Source of the DNA: Mactromeris polynyma
Lineage: Eukaryota > Mollusca > Bivalvia > Venerida > Mactridae
Direction: 5' to 3'
NCBI GenBank assembly: GCA_032209605.1
Contig: JASFXZ010000040.1
Span: 3,162,001 to 3,226,000, forward strand
Length of the DNA stretch: 64,000 nucleotides
The notes under the pieces were generated by a model. That model searched no databases and had not been told where the DNA came from. It saw only the letters and a list, made by a program, of their open reading frames with translations. Positions 1-12,616 of this stretch are shown here, in pieces. The position numbers were made by a program, and so were the translations under genes. The first letter of the stretch is position 1. Every line of letters starts with the position of its first letter.

Positions 1-1940
1 GCTCTAAATTGAAGCACAAGAAACTGAATTTGTTCTATTTTGTTCGTTTGCAGTCAGATATGATTAAGTGATCAATATCTGCTGACAAAAAATTATAAGT
101 ATGCTTATCAATGTAATAACCCGACCTAGGCCTTTTTTCGTCATTTTTGGAATGCTACCAATGCTGACAATATTAAAATTTAAATTGTCTTGAGTTGGGA
201 AAACTGAAACCTGAGCCTGCACTAATGATACATGTTTTGTGTGAAAAGTAAATGGTATAATCATTTTAGATATTTAAATACACAAAAAATGCTAAAAAGC
301 AGCCAAACCTGCAAAATGAAAATGCAGTCATTTGGGAATTGCCATTTAGGAATTTTAATGTCTGGATTGGGAAAAAACTTAATTGTTTGCATTGAGGATA
401 TTCTATTTTTGGAGGCAACTTTGTTTGGGAAAACAGGCAACAACAAGCAATTCCTTATGCTAAAACAGTTATATTCCTGATACATTGAAAACTACGGCTA
501 GGTCTTGCCTGGTCAAACATAAGTCTCTTTCAGTAAGGTCAGGCCAGGCTATATTTTTTAACATGCCATCTGGTGCTCTGTATCTTTGTCGGCTTCTATT
601 GACTTTGTTGAATTAGTTTGCATTCCTTATCCCATTTTCATATGATCCTTTAGTCAAATGCCTGTGTTATTTCATTTAGTTGTTCTATTGTTATTGCAAT
701 TGTCATACCAATCTTTTTTGTATAGCTTTGTTATGTACTATAAATGTTTCTATTATTGCATTTTGATGGTTTAATGTAGTATGAATAAATGACACCGAGC
801 TATTTGAGATAGTGTTTATTGGCAATCAATGTTTGGCATAGTTTTGTATGTAATACTGATGCAGTTTGTTTTTTGTAATACTAATGTTGATATTGTATGA
901 CATATGTAGCACTTAAAAGGACAGGTTTAATCTTGATCTGGAAATATCTACAGAAACAGAACTGAATTGATTGTCACTGATGTTCTTTGCTGAATTTGTG
1001 ATGTTTAAATTATTTTTCACTTGCAGCCCCAATGTAACCAATTGAAAACAATGAAATCAACATGAAATAGAAATCTTGCATTTTGTATGAAATTCGATTG
1101 AATATACAGATAGTTTATACAATACTTTGTAAAAACATGTACCTTTTCTACTAGTTAAATAACATGGGCTTGTATATATCTCAAATTTTACACAAAAAAT
1201 GAAGCTCATTTGGATTAGCCATTGACCAGTCTGAGGCCTATTTCAACCATCTATATTGTACAATGTCCAAGAAACTCACATAGTCTAAGCATAACTGAAG
1301 TCTCAGACCATTATCTGGTGGCCCTGTACATGGGATATAGGCTGTGTATCCTATATCTGAACACTAGCTTGTCTTATGAAATCTTGCCATCAGATTATGT
1401 GGGTACGTTTTGATGAATCCATGTCAGTATTTTTATTTGATCATATTACCTGCCATTACATCATACTAAGAAACAATCCATGGGGACAAAGAGTTTATTT
1501 AAGGTCACAATCCAGGTGGGTGTGGGTTTATTTAAGGTAACAATAATAGTTTTATTATTCTAATGTTATCTTGACTGTTTCACCCAAGATTTGAAAGGGG
1601 GTTTGTACTATGTAAATAAATAACACAATTGTGTTTGTTTCTTTTGCCTGATTAGATACTTTATTCAAATCATTTGAACAATTCACAAGTTTGTGTGTGT
1701 TTTGTAATGTCAGACTTATGTCATGGATGTCTCACGTCATGCAATGTACAGCAGACTTGATATGTTACATAAATTGTCTAGTATTGCAAAATCCTGCATT
1801 CTGCATATTAAACAGTACAAGAAGATGAATAAAACTTCTTATTGGCAAAACTTCTTCCATAATTTTCAAGTAAGACAAATTCCACTCCTGTGTCTTACTG
1901 ATAGGACAAAGGATGATAAGCCTTACAAACCACTGATAAT
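1..1940. other. AT-rich non-coding stretch, no gene seen
   Basis: The short open frames here (the longest is about 80 codons, at 232-480) have no recognisable domain, lack convincing splice context and overlap on opposite strands. A loose set of TTGGGAAAA-type words between 190 and 440 hints at an old decayed repeat, but I cannot define its ends. I see nothing else. Confidence 0.6.
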
Positions 1941-1944
1941 AATT

Positions 1945-2310
1945 TGACCACTAATGCATAAATTCCCTACTCAAACCTGACAGTCATTGAACCATTAATG
2001 TATCCTCCAATTCGAACCAAACCCATGCGACCCCTACTATACACCCGACCTTTACTAAGGTTATATTTGACCATAAATGTATCCCCACCCAAACCAAAGT
2101 CACTTAACCTCTAATATACACTTCACCCAAATTTCTGTCTGAAGACCACTTTAACTTACCCTGATTCTAAATAAAAATAATTTGACCATCAATATTCCTC
2201 CCCAACCAAATTTGATCATAAACTTATCTCCCACCCAAATCAGTCATTTCACTACTAATGTATCATTCCCTCCCAAACCAAAGTCAATGAATCCTAATGT
2301 ATCCCCTTCA
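1945..2310. repeat. Degenerate left flank of the 40-bp minisatellite
   Basis: Diverged versions of the neighbouring unit are visible: words such as TTTGACCACTAATG, ACCATTAATGTATCC and TTGACCATAAATGTATCC recur at irregular spacing of about 40-60 bp. They show the same order of a GACCA word, a TAATRTATCC word and a C-rich stretch as the homogeneous array to the right. It reads as an older, decayed part of the same array. Confidence 0.65.
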
Positions 2311-3175
2311 AAACAATAGACATTTCAACACTAATATATCCCCCACTCTAATCCCAAAGACATTTGACCACTAATATATCCCCCACTCTAATCCCAAAGA
2401 CATTTGACCACTTATATATCCCCCACTCTAATCCCAAAGACATTTGACCACTAATATATCCCCCACTCTAAACCCAAAGACATTTGAACACTACTATATC
2501 CCACACTCTAATCCCAAAGACATTTGACCACTAATATATCCCCTACTCTAAACCCAAAGACATTTGACCACTAATATATCCCCCACTCTAAAACCAAAGA
2601 CATTTGACCACTAATACACCCCACTCCAAAACCAAAGACATTTGACCACTTATATATCCCTCACTCTAAAACCAAAGACATTTGACCACTAATATATCCC
2701 CCACTCTAAAACCAAAGACATTTGACCACTTATATATCACTCACTCTAAAACCAAAGACATTTGACCACTAATATATCCCCACTCTAAACCCAAAGACAT
2801 TTGACCACTTATATATCCCCCACTCTAAAACCAAAGACATTTGACCACTAATACACCCCCACTTCAAAACCAAAGACATTTGACCACTTATATATCCCCC
2901 ACTCCAAAACCAAAGACATTTGACCACTTATATATCCCCCACTCTAAAACCAAAGACATTTGACCACTTTTATATCACTCACTCTAAAACCAAAGACATT
3001 TGACCACTTATATATCCCTCACTCTAAAACCAAAGACATTTGACCACTAATATATCCCCCACTCTAAAACCAAAGACATTTGACCACTTATATATCCCCA
3101 CACTTAAACCAAAGACATTTGACCACTTATATATCCCTCACTCTAAAACCAAAGACATTTTACCACTAATATACC
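2310..3175. repeat. 40-bp minisatellite, about 21 copies
   Basis: A tandem array of a 38-40 bp unit. The unit contains CCCCCACTCTAA, then CCAAAGACATTTGACCACT and then AATATATC. Copies on the left read ATCCCAAAGA and those on the right mostly AAACCAAAGA, so the array has two diverging subtypes. Some right-hand units are shortened by 1-2 bp in the C-run. There is no sustained open frame. Confidence 0.93.
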
Positions 3176-3195
3176 CACAGTGAAACTAAAACATT

Positions 3196-5176
3196 TGATA
3201 TAACTTTCATTCAGAGGGATTATTTTTATTATCACCGAGATGTTCAATACCTGCAAAAGAAAGACGATGAAATGTATAAAGTTACGCTATCATGTAGTAA
3301 TATATAAATTACTGGCAAGTGGGTATTTACTTGTCATTCTAGTTTAGCATTCTTTTTCGCTTTATGTATATAATATAAGGTAAAGCAAATGTTAATGAAT
3401 ATTTAAATCAGTTGAAGTCTGATTGTATTCATGTACTGACATGATATTATCTCTGTATCTACCAACCTTTATATCATCTTCATATTATGTCATTTTATAG
3501 ATAGGAAGAAAAAAAGTGTGAAAACACTAAAATTACCATATGAATGTATGGCACTCATTTTTTTGCAACTTATCATTCAATGACTATTGTTGAGAGATTT
3601 TTGACTTTATTTCATTTATACCATTTTTTGCCAGTTTTTGATGTTTTATACATGAACCTTTTATGGAAACGTTTTATTAATTTAGGCTGATATTTTTGCA
3701 ATTATCGCAGATTGTTGATAGTCCCTTGAGTGGAATGTTCAGTAACACTTGTCTTTTATCTTTGTGTTATTTCTCATTGACGCATTATATCGTTTACTGT
3801 TCTGTTGAATTATCATCTGGTATACATTTTTAGTATTTAATTGGTGTTATGTTATTGTATGCATGTTTTATATTACATCATATTCTGTATAATAAAATTG
3901 AAGGATATATCAGATTTTGAGTAATTACGAATCTGTCATGGATATCAAAACAGAAATGCGAATGTCACTCACTTGAGGTTTGATTTCAGATAAAACAAAT
4001 GTGATTGACAGAAATGTGCAATAGATGTCTGTTGATAAAGCTGTGTGCTCTTGCATTATATATTTGTCTTTCTGCTTATCAACAAAAATATTGTCAAAAA
4101 TTGCTATATCATCATTAAAATATTTCTGAAATCTGATCATGAAACTAGAATATCCTTACTACTGTATAGCAATGGTAATTATATCATATTATATGTATTG
4201 TATGATCCTGACATTGATGAATACCTTAATGCGACATCTTGACCATATTTCTTTATTCATTGAGAACAGACAATATCCTTCATACTGGTACATGTAATTA
4301 ATTCACATAAATACATACATAACTGTCTACAATACAGTCAACGTCACCACTTAGTTGACTCGTTTACAGGAATATCCTACTTTGTGGGGTTATTTTATCA
4401 ACAACACTAACAATGGTTGTAATAGCGTTATTGTGCATTATGTTTAACTAGATTAATTTTTGTATTTAAATTTTACAGTATTTCAAGAACTTTGTATTTA
4501 ATTCATTTTTTGACTGCTGGAATACTTTTTCTGGTATCCACTGTATATCATACATTGTCATTTAATTGCACCTGGCAATATATAACCGCACTGACGTACA
4601 TAGAATGTATGAATCATTGATTTCTAGTTTCACTTATAATACAATCACTTGTCTTTTATAATATGACATATTTCCTTTATATCCACATTTTTGTTGAATA
4701 TTTTTCAAAGTGTTATTGAATATTTGTTTGACAAACTTTTCTGAATGAATGAAGGTGTTTAAGAAATATTGTCCGTGTGAACTTGTTTTTGAATTCATAC
4801 ATTGATGTATAGAATGGAATTGTTTACCCAGTAGCTAGTCAATCCCTGTCATACTTACACTCTATATCAAACATGTGTATTTTAGTTACGTGTCCAATAA
4901 ATAAATAAGATTGGAAACTGTTATTTCTGTCTTATTCAAATTTTCTGATGGAAAAAGTTTTCAATATTTTTCCTTGCCTCGAATGCATTTACTATGGAAG
5001 TTTTTGTAACATTGAAAAATGTTCAACATAGATGAATCAAGTAAACATCTCAATGTGTATAAATTAATAGATCTAAATGCTTTGACACATAGTTTGCACA
5101 TTGTAGTTACAAATCAATCAACCTGTATAAATGCCCCACTTCATAATAAAGATCACTAATCTTCTTATAAAACTTT
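3196..5176. other. AT-rich non-coding stretch, nothing recognised
   Basis: No open frame longer than about 71 codons, no domain-like peptide and no clear repeat boundary. The short frames at 3925-4242 overlap on opposite strands and look like chance. Confidence 0.6.
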
Positions 5177-5352
5177 TACAGTAAAACCTCGATAATAAGA
5201 CCACTCTTGGGATCCATGAAAACTGGTCTCCTTATTGAGGTGGTCTTAATATTGAGGTTGAATAAAGAGCAAAAGAGTGAATATGGACTTGAAATTGTGT
5301 TCTTCGAGGTGGTATTATTATTGAGGTGGTCATTAAATGAGGTTTAACTGTA
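5177..5352 (+). mobile_element. pogo/Tigger-like MITE, copy 1
   Basis: Inverted ends are CAGTAAAACCTCGATAAT on the left and GAGGTTTAACTG on the right, and the element is flanked by TA on both sides (5177-5178 and 5351-5352). The TA duplication and CAG start are the usual signature of pogo/Tigger-type Tc1/mariner elements. The interior repeats words such as TTATTGAGGTGGTC and has no ORF, so it is a non-autonomous MITE. Two relatives lie at 10783 and 11311. Confidence 0.75.
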
Positions 5353-5445
5353 CTAAAATACTTCTTAACCATCTAACAGAATACAGTGTATTTGAACTTG
5401 TTGACAGCGGTCATTGGTTGACAATGGTCACATTTTCTGTTTCCA

Positions 5446-5876
5446 ATGGTGGTCTGTACAGAGAGGTGTGACTGTATGGTAGAAGTGGTGGTCTGTACAG
5501 AGAGGTGTGACTGTATGGTAGAAGTGGTGGTCTGTACAGAGAGGTGTGACTGTATGGTAGAAGTGGTGGTCTGTACAGAGAGGTGTGACTGTATGGTAGA
5601 AGTGGTGGTCCGTACAGAGAGATGTGACTGTATGGTAGAAGTGGTGGTCTGTACAGAGAGATGTGACTGTATGGTAGAAGTGGTGGTCTGTACAGAGAGG
5701 TGTGACTGTATGGTAGAAGTGGTGGTCTGTACAGAGAGGTGTGACTGTATGGTAGAAGTGGTGGTCTGTACAGAGAGGTGTGACTGTATGGTAGAAGTGG
5801 TGGTCTGTACAGAGAGGTGTGACTGTATGGTAGAAGTGGTGGTCTGTACAGAGAGGTGTGACTGTATGGTAGAAGT
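5446..5876. repeat. 39-bp minisatellite, 11 copies
   Basis: About eleven nearly identical 39-bp units, each containing GTGGTCTGTACAGAGAGG, then TGTGACTGTATGG and then TAGAAG. Because 39 is a multiple of three and the unit has no stop in several frames, it gives long repetitive open frames on both strands. Those are by-products of the period, not evidence of a gene. Each unit contains GAGGTGTGACTGTA, which resembles the right end of the MITE just upstream (GAGGTTTAACTGTA). Confidence 0.95.
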
Positions 5877-5889
5877 GAGTAACAAATAA

Positions 5890-7520
5890 GAAGTATAGGG
5901 TCATAAAGTCTGAGGTAACAATTTCAAGTTTACAAATGAAGACATTTAAGAGAGTTGTGATGCTATTTAAAGTTCACTGACCTTGTACCAACATTGATCG
6001 GTTCAAAAACATACGTAGCTGACTTATTCAGAAGCCTATATTGTGAGCTAGCTTAATCTTTCTTAGCTACACGTATAAAGTTAGTGGATTCCGAGTAATG
6101 GTATTTTCTGCTCAATCTGTCTCAAACTGATGTTACAATATTTATATACATCCATTCATTTTTTCCCCGACATCAACTATTTGAATATCTCATTTTTTTT
6201 CATTTCGTTGCTTGTCATTCATGCGTTTCATTTGTTTTTTCACTCATTTGTCCGTGTGTCCGTCTGTTTGTATGTTCATTCATTCTTTCTTTCATCCGTT
6301 TGTTCAGTTTTTTTATCATTCATTCAAACCATAGTTTATTGATTTTCTTAACTAATTCTTCCATACATATGTGAGAGCCAAAATTATTTTCTAGTGAGAA
6401 ATTTGTTGGTTGATAGGTTATGAATATTAAGTACTGGTAATCTTTTTTTTGCCTTTGACAAGTCAATTTAAGTATTTCGTTAAATCAACATTTGTTTTCT
6501 GCTATATAAAGAAGCTAAGTACTAAGTAATACATGTTTCCAATATTCCTATTGATACAACAGGATTTTATTGAGAGTAAGTTTTTAAATTATTCAAAATA
6601 TATATGACTACTCACTGTGACAAGACCTTATATTGAGTTTACCGTTTTTATTGGTTTATTTTAATCTTGGCTTGCGAATCACGGAAGCCCGGGGTATCGG
6701 AATGTATGTGAAGCTACGTAAAAGCTGGTTTAAAGTAAACATCGTAGAAGCTGTATACAGGACGTACTTTCAGTTGATTGCTCACATGTAGCGTAATTTT
6801 CATCGTTGAACAAATGATCATATCTGATTTATGTTCATTGGATATTGCATGCTTTAATGTTAAAGTTAACTGATATTTTTCGTGAGTGTTTTCGGTAATT
6901 TTAAGGTATTTAAGAGTGGAAATTAGCACATAAACATTTTTGTGATGTGATTCCTGAAAAGTTAAGTAGATCTACTGGTTGTGATGGATTTGTACTATAA
7001 TTTGGGATTTTTTTAATAAAACGAAAAAGTAGCTTGACTTAATAAAGGAGTGGATATTTTTATATTTTATTGGTAAATTACTGCATGAACAAATAGATGT
7101 GGTTAACAATTTTTGGTTCAGTTGAATAGGTGAGTGTTTGTTACATCAGGTAAATATACTTGTTGGTTTATAACTTTTGTATCAATGTTTATTATACACT
7201 GCTATATTAAGTATATATCAGTGCATTCGGATCATCAAAAGTTTAGTTTAGACGAAGATTCGGTTTAGAAAACATATGAAATAATATTATTATTTTTTCA
7301 ATTTGTTTTTTGAAAACGGTCAAATAAAAAGCCAATATCTGCATGGATTTGATAATACTGATAATAATTGTAAAATTATAAAAATCAAAATGCACAGTAC
7401 ATTTTACTTCTTAAAATTTTGGACTTCAGTCAACTGTCTTTCCAATGACTCAACAGCGGCCACTACTTGAAGAATTACTAATTTTCAAAAACGTGTTGAA
7501 AGTCAGCATCATGACAACTG
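5890..7520. other. Non-coding stretch with a pyrimidine-rich patch
   Basis: At 6150-6330 the plus strand is rich in CATTCATT, TTCTTTC and TTTGT words, a degenerate pyrimidine microsatellite that explains the phenylalanine/serine-rich short open frame there. Nothing else is recognised. Confidence 0.6.
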
Positions 7521-7523
7521 AGT

Positions 7524-8896
7524 TTTCTGTATCTGTACACTGACTGTCGTATGGAGGTTTCTGTATCTATACACTGACTGTCGTATGGAGGTATCTGTAT
7601 CTATACACTGACTGTCGTATGGAGGTTTCTGTATGTATACACTGACTGTCATATGGAGGTTTCTGTATCTATACACTGACTGTTGTATTGAGGTTTCTGT
7701 ATCTATACACTGACTGTTGTATTGAGGTTTCTGTATCTATACACTGACTGTCGTATGGAGGTTTCTGTATCTATACACTGACTGTCGTATGGAGGTTTCT
7801 GTATCTATACAATGACTGTCGTATAGAGGTTTCTGTATCTATACACTGACTGTCGTATTGAGGTTTCTGTATCTATACACTGACTGTTGTATGGAGGTTT
7901 CTGTATCTGTGCACTGACTGTCGTATGGAGGTTTCTGTATCTATACACTGACTGTCATATGGAGGTTTCTGTATCTATACACTGACTGTCGTATGGAGGT
8001 TTCTGTATCTATACACTGACTGTCGTATGGAGGTTTCTGTATCTGTACACTGACTGTCGTATGGAGGTTTCTGTATCTATACACTGACTGTCGTATTGAG
8101 GTTGCTGTATCTATACACTGACTGTCGTATGGAGGTTTCTGTATCTATACACTGACTGTTGTATTGAGGTTTCTGTATCTATACACTGACTGTTGTATTG
8201 AGGTATCTGTATCTATACACTGACTGTCGTATTGAGGTTTCTGTATGTATACACTGACTGTCATATGGAGGTTTCTGTATCTATACACTGACTGTTGTAT
8301 TGAGGTTTCTGTATCTATACACTGACTGTTGTATTGAGGTTTCTGTATCTATACACTGACTGTCGTATGGAGGTTTCTGTATCTATACACTGACTGTTGT
8401 ATGGAGGTTTCTGTATCTGTAAATTGACTGTCGTATGGAGGTTTCTGTATCTATACACTGACTGTTGTATGGAGGTTTCTGTAGCTATACACTGACTGTC
8501 GTATGGAGATTTCTGTATCTGTAAATTGACTGTCGTATGGAGGTTTCTGTATCTGTACAGTGACTGTTGTAAGGAGGTTTCTGTAGCTATACACTGACTG
8601 TTGTATGGAGGTTTCTGTAGGTATACACTGACTGTTGTATGGAGGTTTCTGTAGCTATACACTGACTGTCGTATGGAGGTTTCTGTATCTGTACAGTGAC
8701 TGTTGTAAGGAGGTTTCTGTAGCTATACACTGACTGTTGTATGGAGGTTTCTGTAGCTATACACTGACTGTTGTAAGGAGGTTTCTGTAGCTATACACTG
8801 ACTGTTGTATGGAGGTTTCTGTAGCTATACACTGACTGTTGTATGGAGGTTTCTGTAGCTATACACTGACTGTCATATGGAGATTTCTGTATCTAT
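7524..8896. repeat. 34-bp minisatellite, about 40 copies
   Basis: The unit contains GGAGGTTTCTGTATCTAT, then ACACTGACTGTCGTAT. Variants include TATTGAG for TATGGAG, CTGTC/CTGTT, and GTAGCTAT for GTATCTAT, the last concentrated from about 8480 to the right end. A variant pattern including a rare GTATGTATAC unit occurs at 7631 and again at 8243, exactly 18 units apart. The period is not a multiple of three, so the open frame at 8315-8662 on the minus strand is a tandem-repeat artefact with a 34-residue period. Confidence 0.95.
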
Positions 8897-8899
8897 AAT

Positions 8900-10782
8900 A
8901 TTTGCCTCTGAAAATATTTGTGACTTCTATACTAATAGTCAAAATAATACAAGTTACTTCAATGCAACAATATTTTATGTCTAGGACATTTTTTAGGATT
9001 CATATATTCACTAACTACAATAATTCAAGTTCAAACGCAAATGATTGAAGATTTTAACTTGCTACTTGTTCAATAATTAACTCTCAAATGTTGCACAACA
9101 TATTTTCTATGATTAACTAAACTTTAATGAATGTGTGATCATTCAATTGTTCATGATTTCATACATTAATTAACTTCTAAATGTCTGACATGCATATTTT
9201 CACCATTATCATTTGTTGAATTACTTGTTAATGTGTTTAATCATTATTACTCTGTTCATAATCATCATTAGATTATGATGTATTGGCTTTAACAAATCAT
9301 TTAGAGAATTGGCTTCAATTTAGGATCCGCGTTAGTGTTAGATATTGTTATTATTATTATGGTTTCGGACATTGTCTGATGTCCACGCTTGTCTTATTAA
9401 TACCCTTAGCTCATGAATATTGATTGGTAGGAGAAAAGTGCAGTTGAACTCCCACAGCATAAAAAAAAGTAGAAAGGAAAGTATTTATCATGGAATGCTG
9501 TAATTGATTCTGGATACCCTATACCCCAGCACCATTATGTTATGAATATGAAATATGAAAGTTGTCAGAATATGTCGCCAGTATGGGTGATACCTGTAAA
9601 TCGAAGGTAAATTACTTGTTATACAATTTTTTTTAAATTATTGGTATGATAATCTTCGAGTGATCATTATTATAATGCAAATTGTCTGACATTTTAACCC
9701 ATTTACATTTACGATGGTGTTATATATCTGAATTTCTTGCTTAATCTGAATGTATTTGAAAATGAAAAGTTTGATCAAGGTATGCTCATTCACTGATTTG
9801 GTGTTGACTTACAGATTGGATAAGGAAAATTGAAAATATCATATGTACGTCCATCTGATGATATCAGTAAAATGAGGTGTCAGCTGGCTTGCTCTGATGA
9901 TATTTAAACAATTATCTATGGCTGTTATAGCCAAGTTTACCTGAATTTCTGAGTGTTCCCGTATAAGGTTCAGTGCAATGATTTTAGTTGAAATGAGAAT
10001 TTTTCACCATATTTATACCATATTTCAAGTAGATTATTAAAAGTTTTATGTTATTGGGATATTAAAGGAATATTATTTTTTTCACAGCATTACCGTATAA
10101 GCTAACCTAACAATTCTAATAACTCAGTACAAGGACTAAATTTGTTCTGTAAATGTTTTATTTTTGTCATAACTTTTTTATCACTTTGTAACCATGTGAC
10201 TTCAGTAGTTTTGTGCTTATTAATAATTCCCTACCCCCATAGTCCAAGGTTTAACATATACATGTGTATTCAATCAGGATTTTAGAGGAAAATAGAAATG
10301 TTTAAAATTTAACTTAAACCAGTTAAGACTAATTTGTAAACCCATAGGTGCAGTTAAAAGGCAGACATAATTACATAACAGTTTATTTTCAGTGTTTTAA
10401 TTATTGAAGTGGAGCCTTTCAACCTGTTTGAATTGAAAAGTTCAAAAGTCAATACTGCCGTATTTTAAATTGATCTTTTATACATGAGAATAGTTGTATT
10501 AAAATATTTTACTAATCAATTTAAACACATGAATTAAGTCAGTCAGCCATCTTTGTATAAACATTTTACTGTGTTATAGATAACATTTGTACCATTTGTG
10601 TACTGTTGGAGTATATGAAGAGAGTTGTTTAGTTTTTATATGGATTTATTGTTTTGATTCCAAATGGTAATTAAATGATTTCACTATTTTTATTCTCCTG
10701 CAACACTTCATATGATGATGTTATCTAAGACTCATAGAACTTAATACTTGTTGCAGAATTATTAGTTTTTCGTCTCTGTAAG
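8900..10782. other. AT-rich non-coding stretch, nothing recognised
   Basis: No open frame of useful length and no repeat boundary that I can define. Confidence 0.55.
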
Positions 10783-10954
10783 TACAGTAAAATCTCAAGT
10801 ATAGGACCAGCCTTGGTTCTCTTAAAAACTGGTCTTCTTATTGAGGTGGTCCTTCTATTGAGGTTGAATAAGGAGCAAAATGGACTTGAAAAAAGAGGTC
10901 TAATTTCGAGATGGTCCTAATATTAGGGTGGAGTTTTAGTGAGGTTTTACTGTA
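10783..10954 (+). mobile_element. pogo/Tigger-like MITE, copy 2
   Basis: Starts with CAGTAAAATCTCAAGTATAG and ends with GAGGTTTTACTG, flanked by TA at 10783-10784 and 10953-10954. The interior (CTTATTGAGGTGGTCC, GAGGTTGAATAAGGAGCAAA, GGACTTGAAA) matches copy 1 at 5177 in the same orientation. No ORF. Confidence 0.78.
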
Positions 10955-11310
10955 TAATGCGTCTTTCTATCAAACGTTTAATTTCTATGAGCCGTAAAAT
11001 AATGAATTAATTATGATTTAGAAAAGAACTAATAGTGACTATTTTTTGTGTTAGGGGTACATTTTAGAGTGAAACACCTGTTTGATTGAGTATGTATGAA
11101 TTCTAGAAAGAATAATTATGTAAATTATGTGTTTGTATCAATTGTAGCAATTCTATGGAACAATTTGTTGGCAAGAAGATAATAACTGCTTTTTGGACAG
11201 AAAATGGGTTTGCTCTTTATTCCTTTGAATGAGATAAATTTTGTGTTGTTTGCTGCTGATTATTCTGTACAAATTTGGCAAACTTTGTGCAAACTGAATT
11301 TGAAACCATT

Positions 11311-11492
11311 TACAGCAAAACCTCACCTAAAGACCACCTCAATGATAAAACCACCTCGAAATAAAGAATACCATTTTCAAGTCCATTTTCACTGTTTTGG
11401 TCTTTATGCAACCTCAATATTAAGACCACCGCAATAAGAAGACCAGTTTACAAGGGTCCCAAAGGTGGTCGTATTACTGAGGTTTTATTGTA
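11311..11492 (-). mobile_element. pogo/Tigger-like MITE, copy 3 (inverted)
   Basis: The left end is CAGCAAAACCTCACC and the right end GAGGTTTTATTG, with TA at 11311-11312 and 11491-11492. The interior reads as the reverse complement of copies 1 and 2 (for example TTTCAAGTCC here against GGACTTGAAA there), so this copy is inverted. It lies about 360 bp from copy 2. The open frame running into it from 11204 is not a gene. Confidence 0.78.
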
Positions 11493-12616
11493 TAAGTCAA
11501 TGTTAAGATTTGATACATTTGTGTCTGTTACTGGTATATGCGTATTACTGGTATATATTGCAAAATTCGCATTGACATTATTCTACTGACTTTATACCAA
11601 ATTTAAAACTGGTTCATAGTCATCAGATATAGTATTTATAATGATATGGTCTATATGTTATATACAGGATCTTTATATTATTATGTGCTTTTCATTTAAC
11701 TGACATAATTAATGAACCAGATTGTGATTGACGTGTTGTATGGCTCTTACTTCAATGATGTTTAAGTTTTTGTGGACTGTATGGACATCCATATTCTGTC
11801 ATATAAACTTATTGTCAAGGCGATGAAAAGATGTTTGTATATATAATGCTGCTAAGCTATTGAATTAAATTGAATAAGCCACCATCATTCAGCATTAGGT
11901 ACAACATAAAATGAAGAATGAAAAGGGATACTTGTACATGTTAAAGGATAAAAACATCTCAATTCATCACGCAGATCGCTTTTCTTACTTTTTTTGTTGA
12001 TGTCTTACATCTACCCGTTTTTTGTCTGATTGTGACCATGAAAACTTTGTTCCACCAGCTCTATCCATGAGTATGATACGGATATATGTGCATCTGTCAT
12101 TATAGTTATATAATTATCTGCATGTCTGGCTGCACCTTGCTGTCATAGTATGGCCACCTTGGGGATTCAAATGGTATCATTGATGATGATTATTTCACTT
12201 GCAATCATTAATAATGCATCAATACGGGTACGAAATTAGTTATCTACAAACTAACTGGGAAGTATGACAGGCATGTCTGTAGTGTAGATTATTACCTATT
12301 ATTGGAGACAGTGGTGTTCGGTCTCCTCAAGTATTTGTATTTTAATCTTTCCATTACTTGTAATGGTACAACAGGGATATAATTAACCAGTCAACTAGTT
12401 TCATTATATGGCTATGTTTTCAAGTTATACAAAACACAGAACACATTTTGTTTACAACATATATTGTCTTGGTCTGTATTTGAATTAACTTTTTGGACAG
12501 TTGTTTTGGTTTGACCTATCATTGAATGCACCTTTTTTGTTGTTGTCCTAAGTTTGTTTTTGAATGAACAACTTTGGTTGCCTTGTTTGAGCTTTTATTA
12601 AATACACATTTTTTTT
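11493..12616. other. Non-coding stretch; decayed 37-bp units at its right end
   Basis: From about 12500 to 12616, words such as TTATTAAATACACATT and TTGTTGTCCT look like diverged copies of the array that follows. The rest shows nothing I can name. Confidence 0.55.

Noticed and set aside
5446..5876. CRISPR-like array
   Set aside because: There are no unique spacers between repeats, and the genome is eukaryotic. All regular arrays in the window are plain minisatellites.
5373..5904. Three long repetitive open frames on both strands, 147-170 codons
   Set aside because: They come from a 39-bp tandem repeat whose length is a multiple of three. They are open on both strands and in several frames, with no signal peptide or flanking splice sites that would make a repeat protein credible.
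8315..8662. Tyrosine/threonine-rich 115-codon open frame on the minus strand
   Set aside because: It lies wholly within the 34-bp minisatellite and simply reads the three frames in turn.
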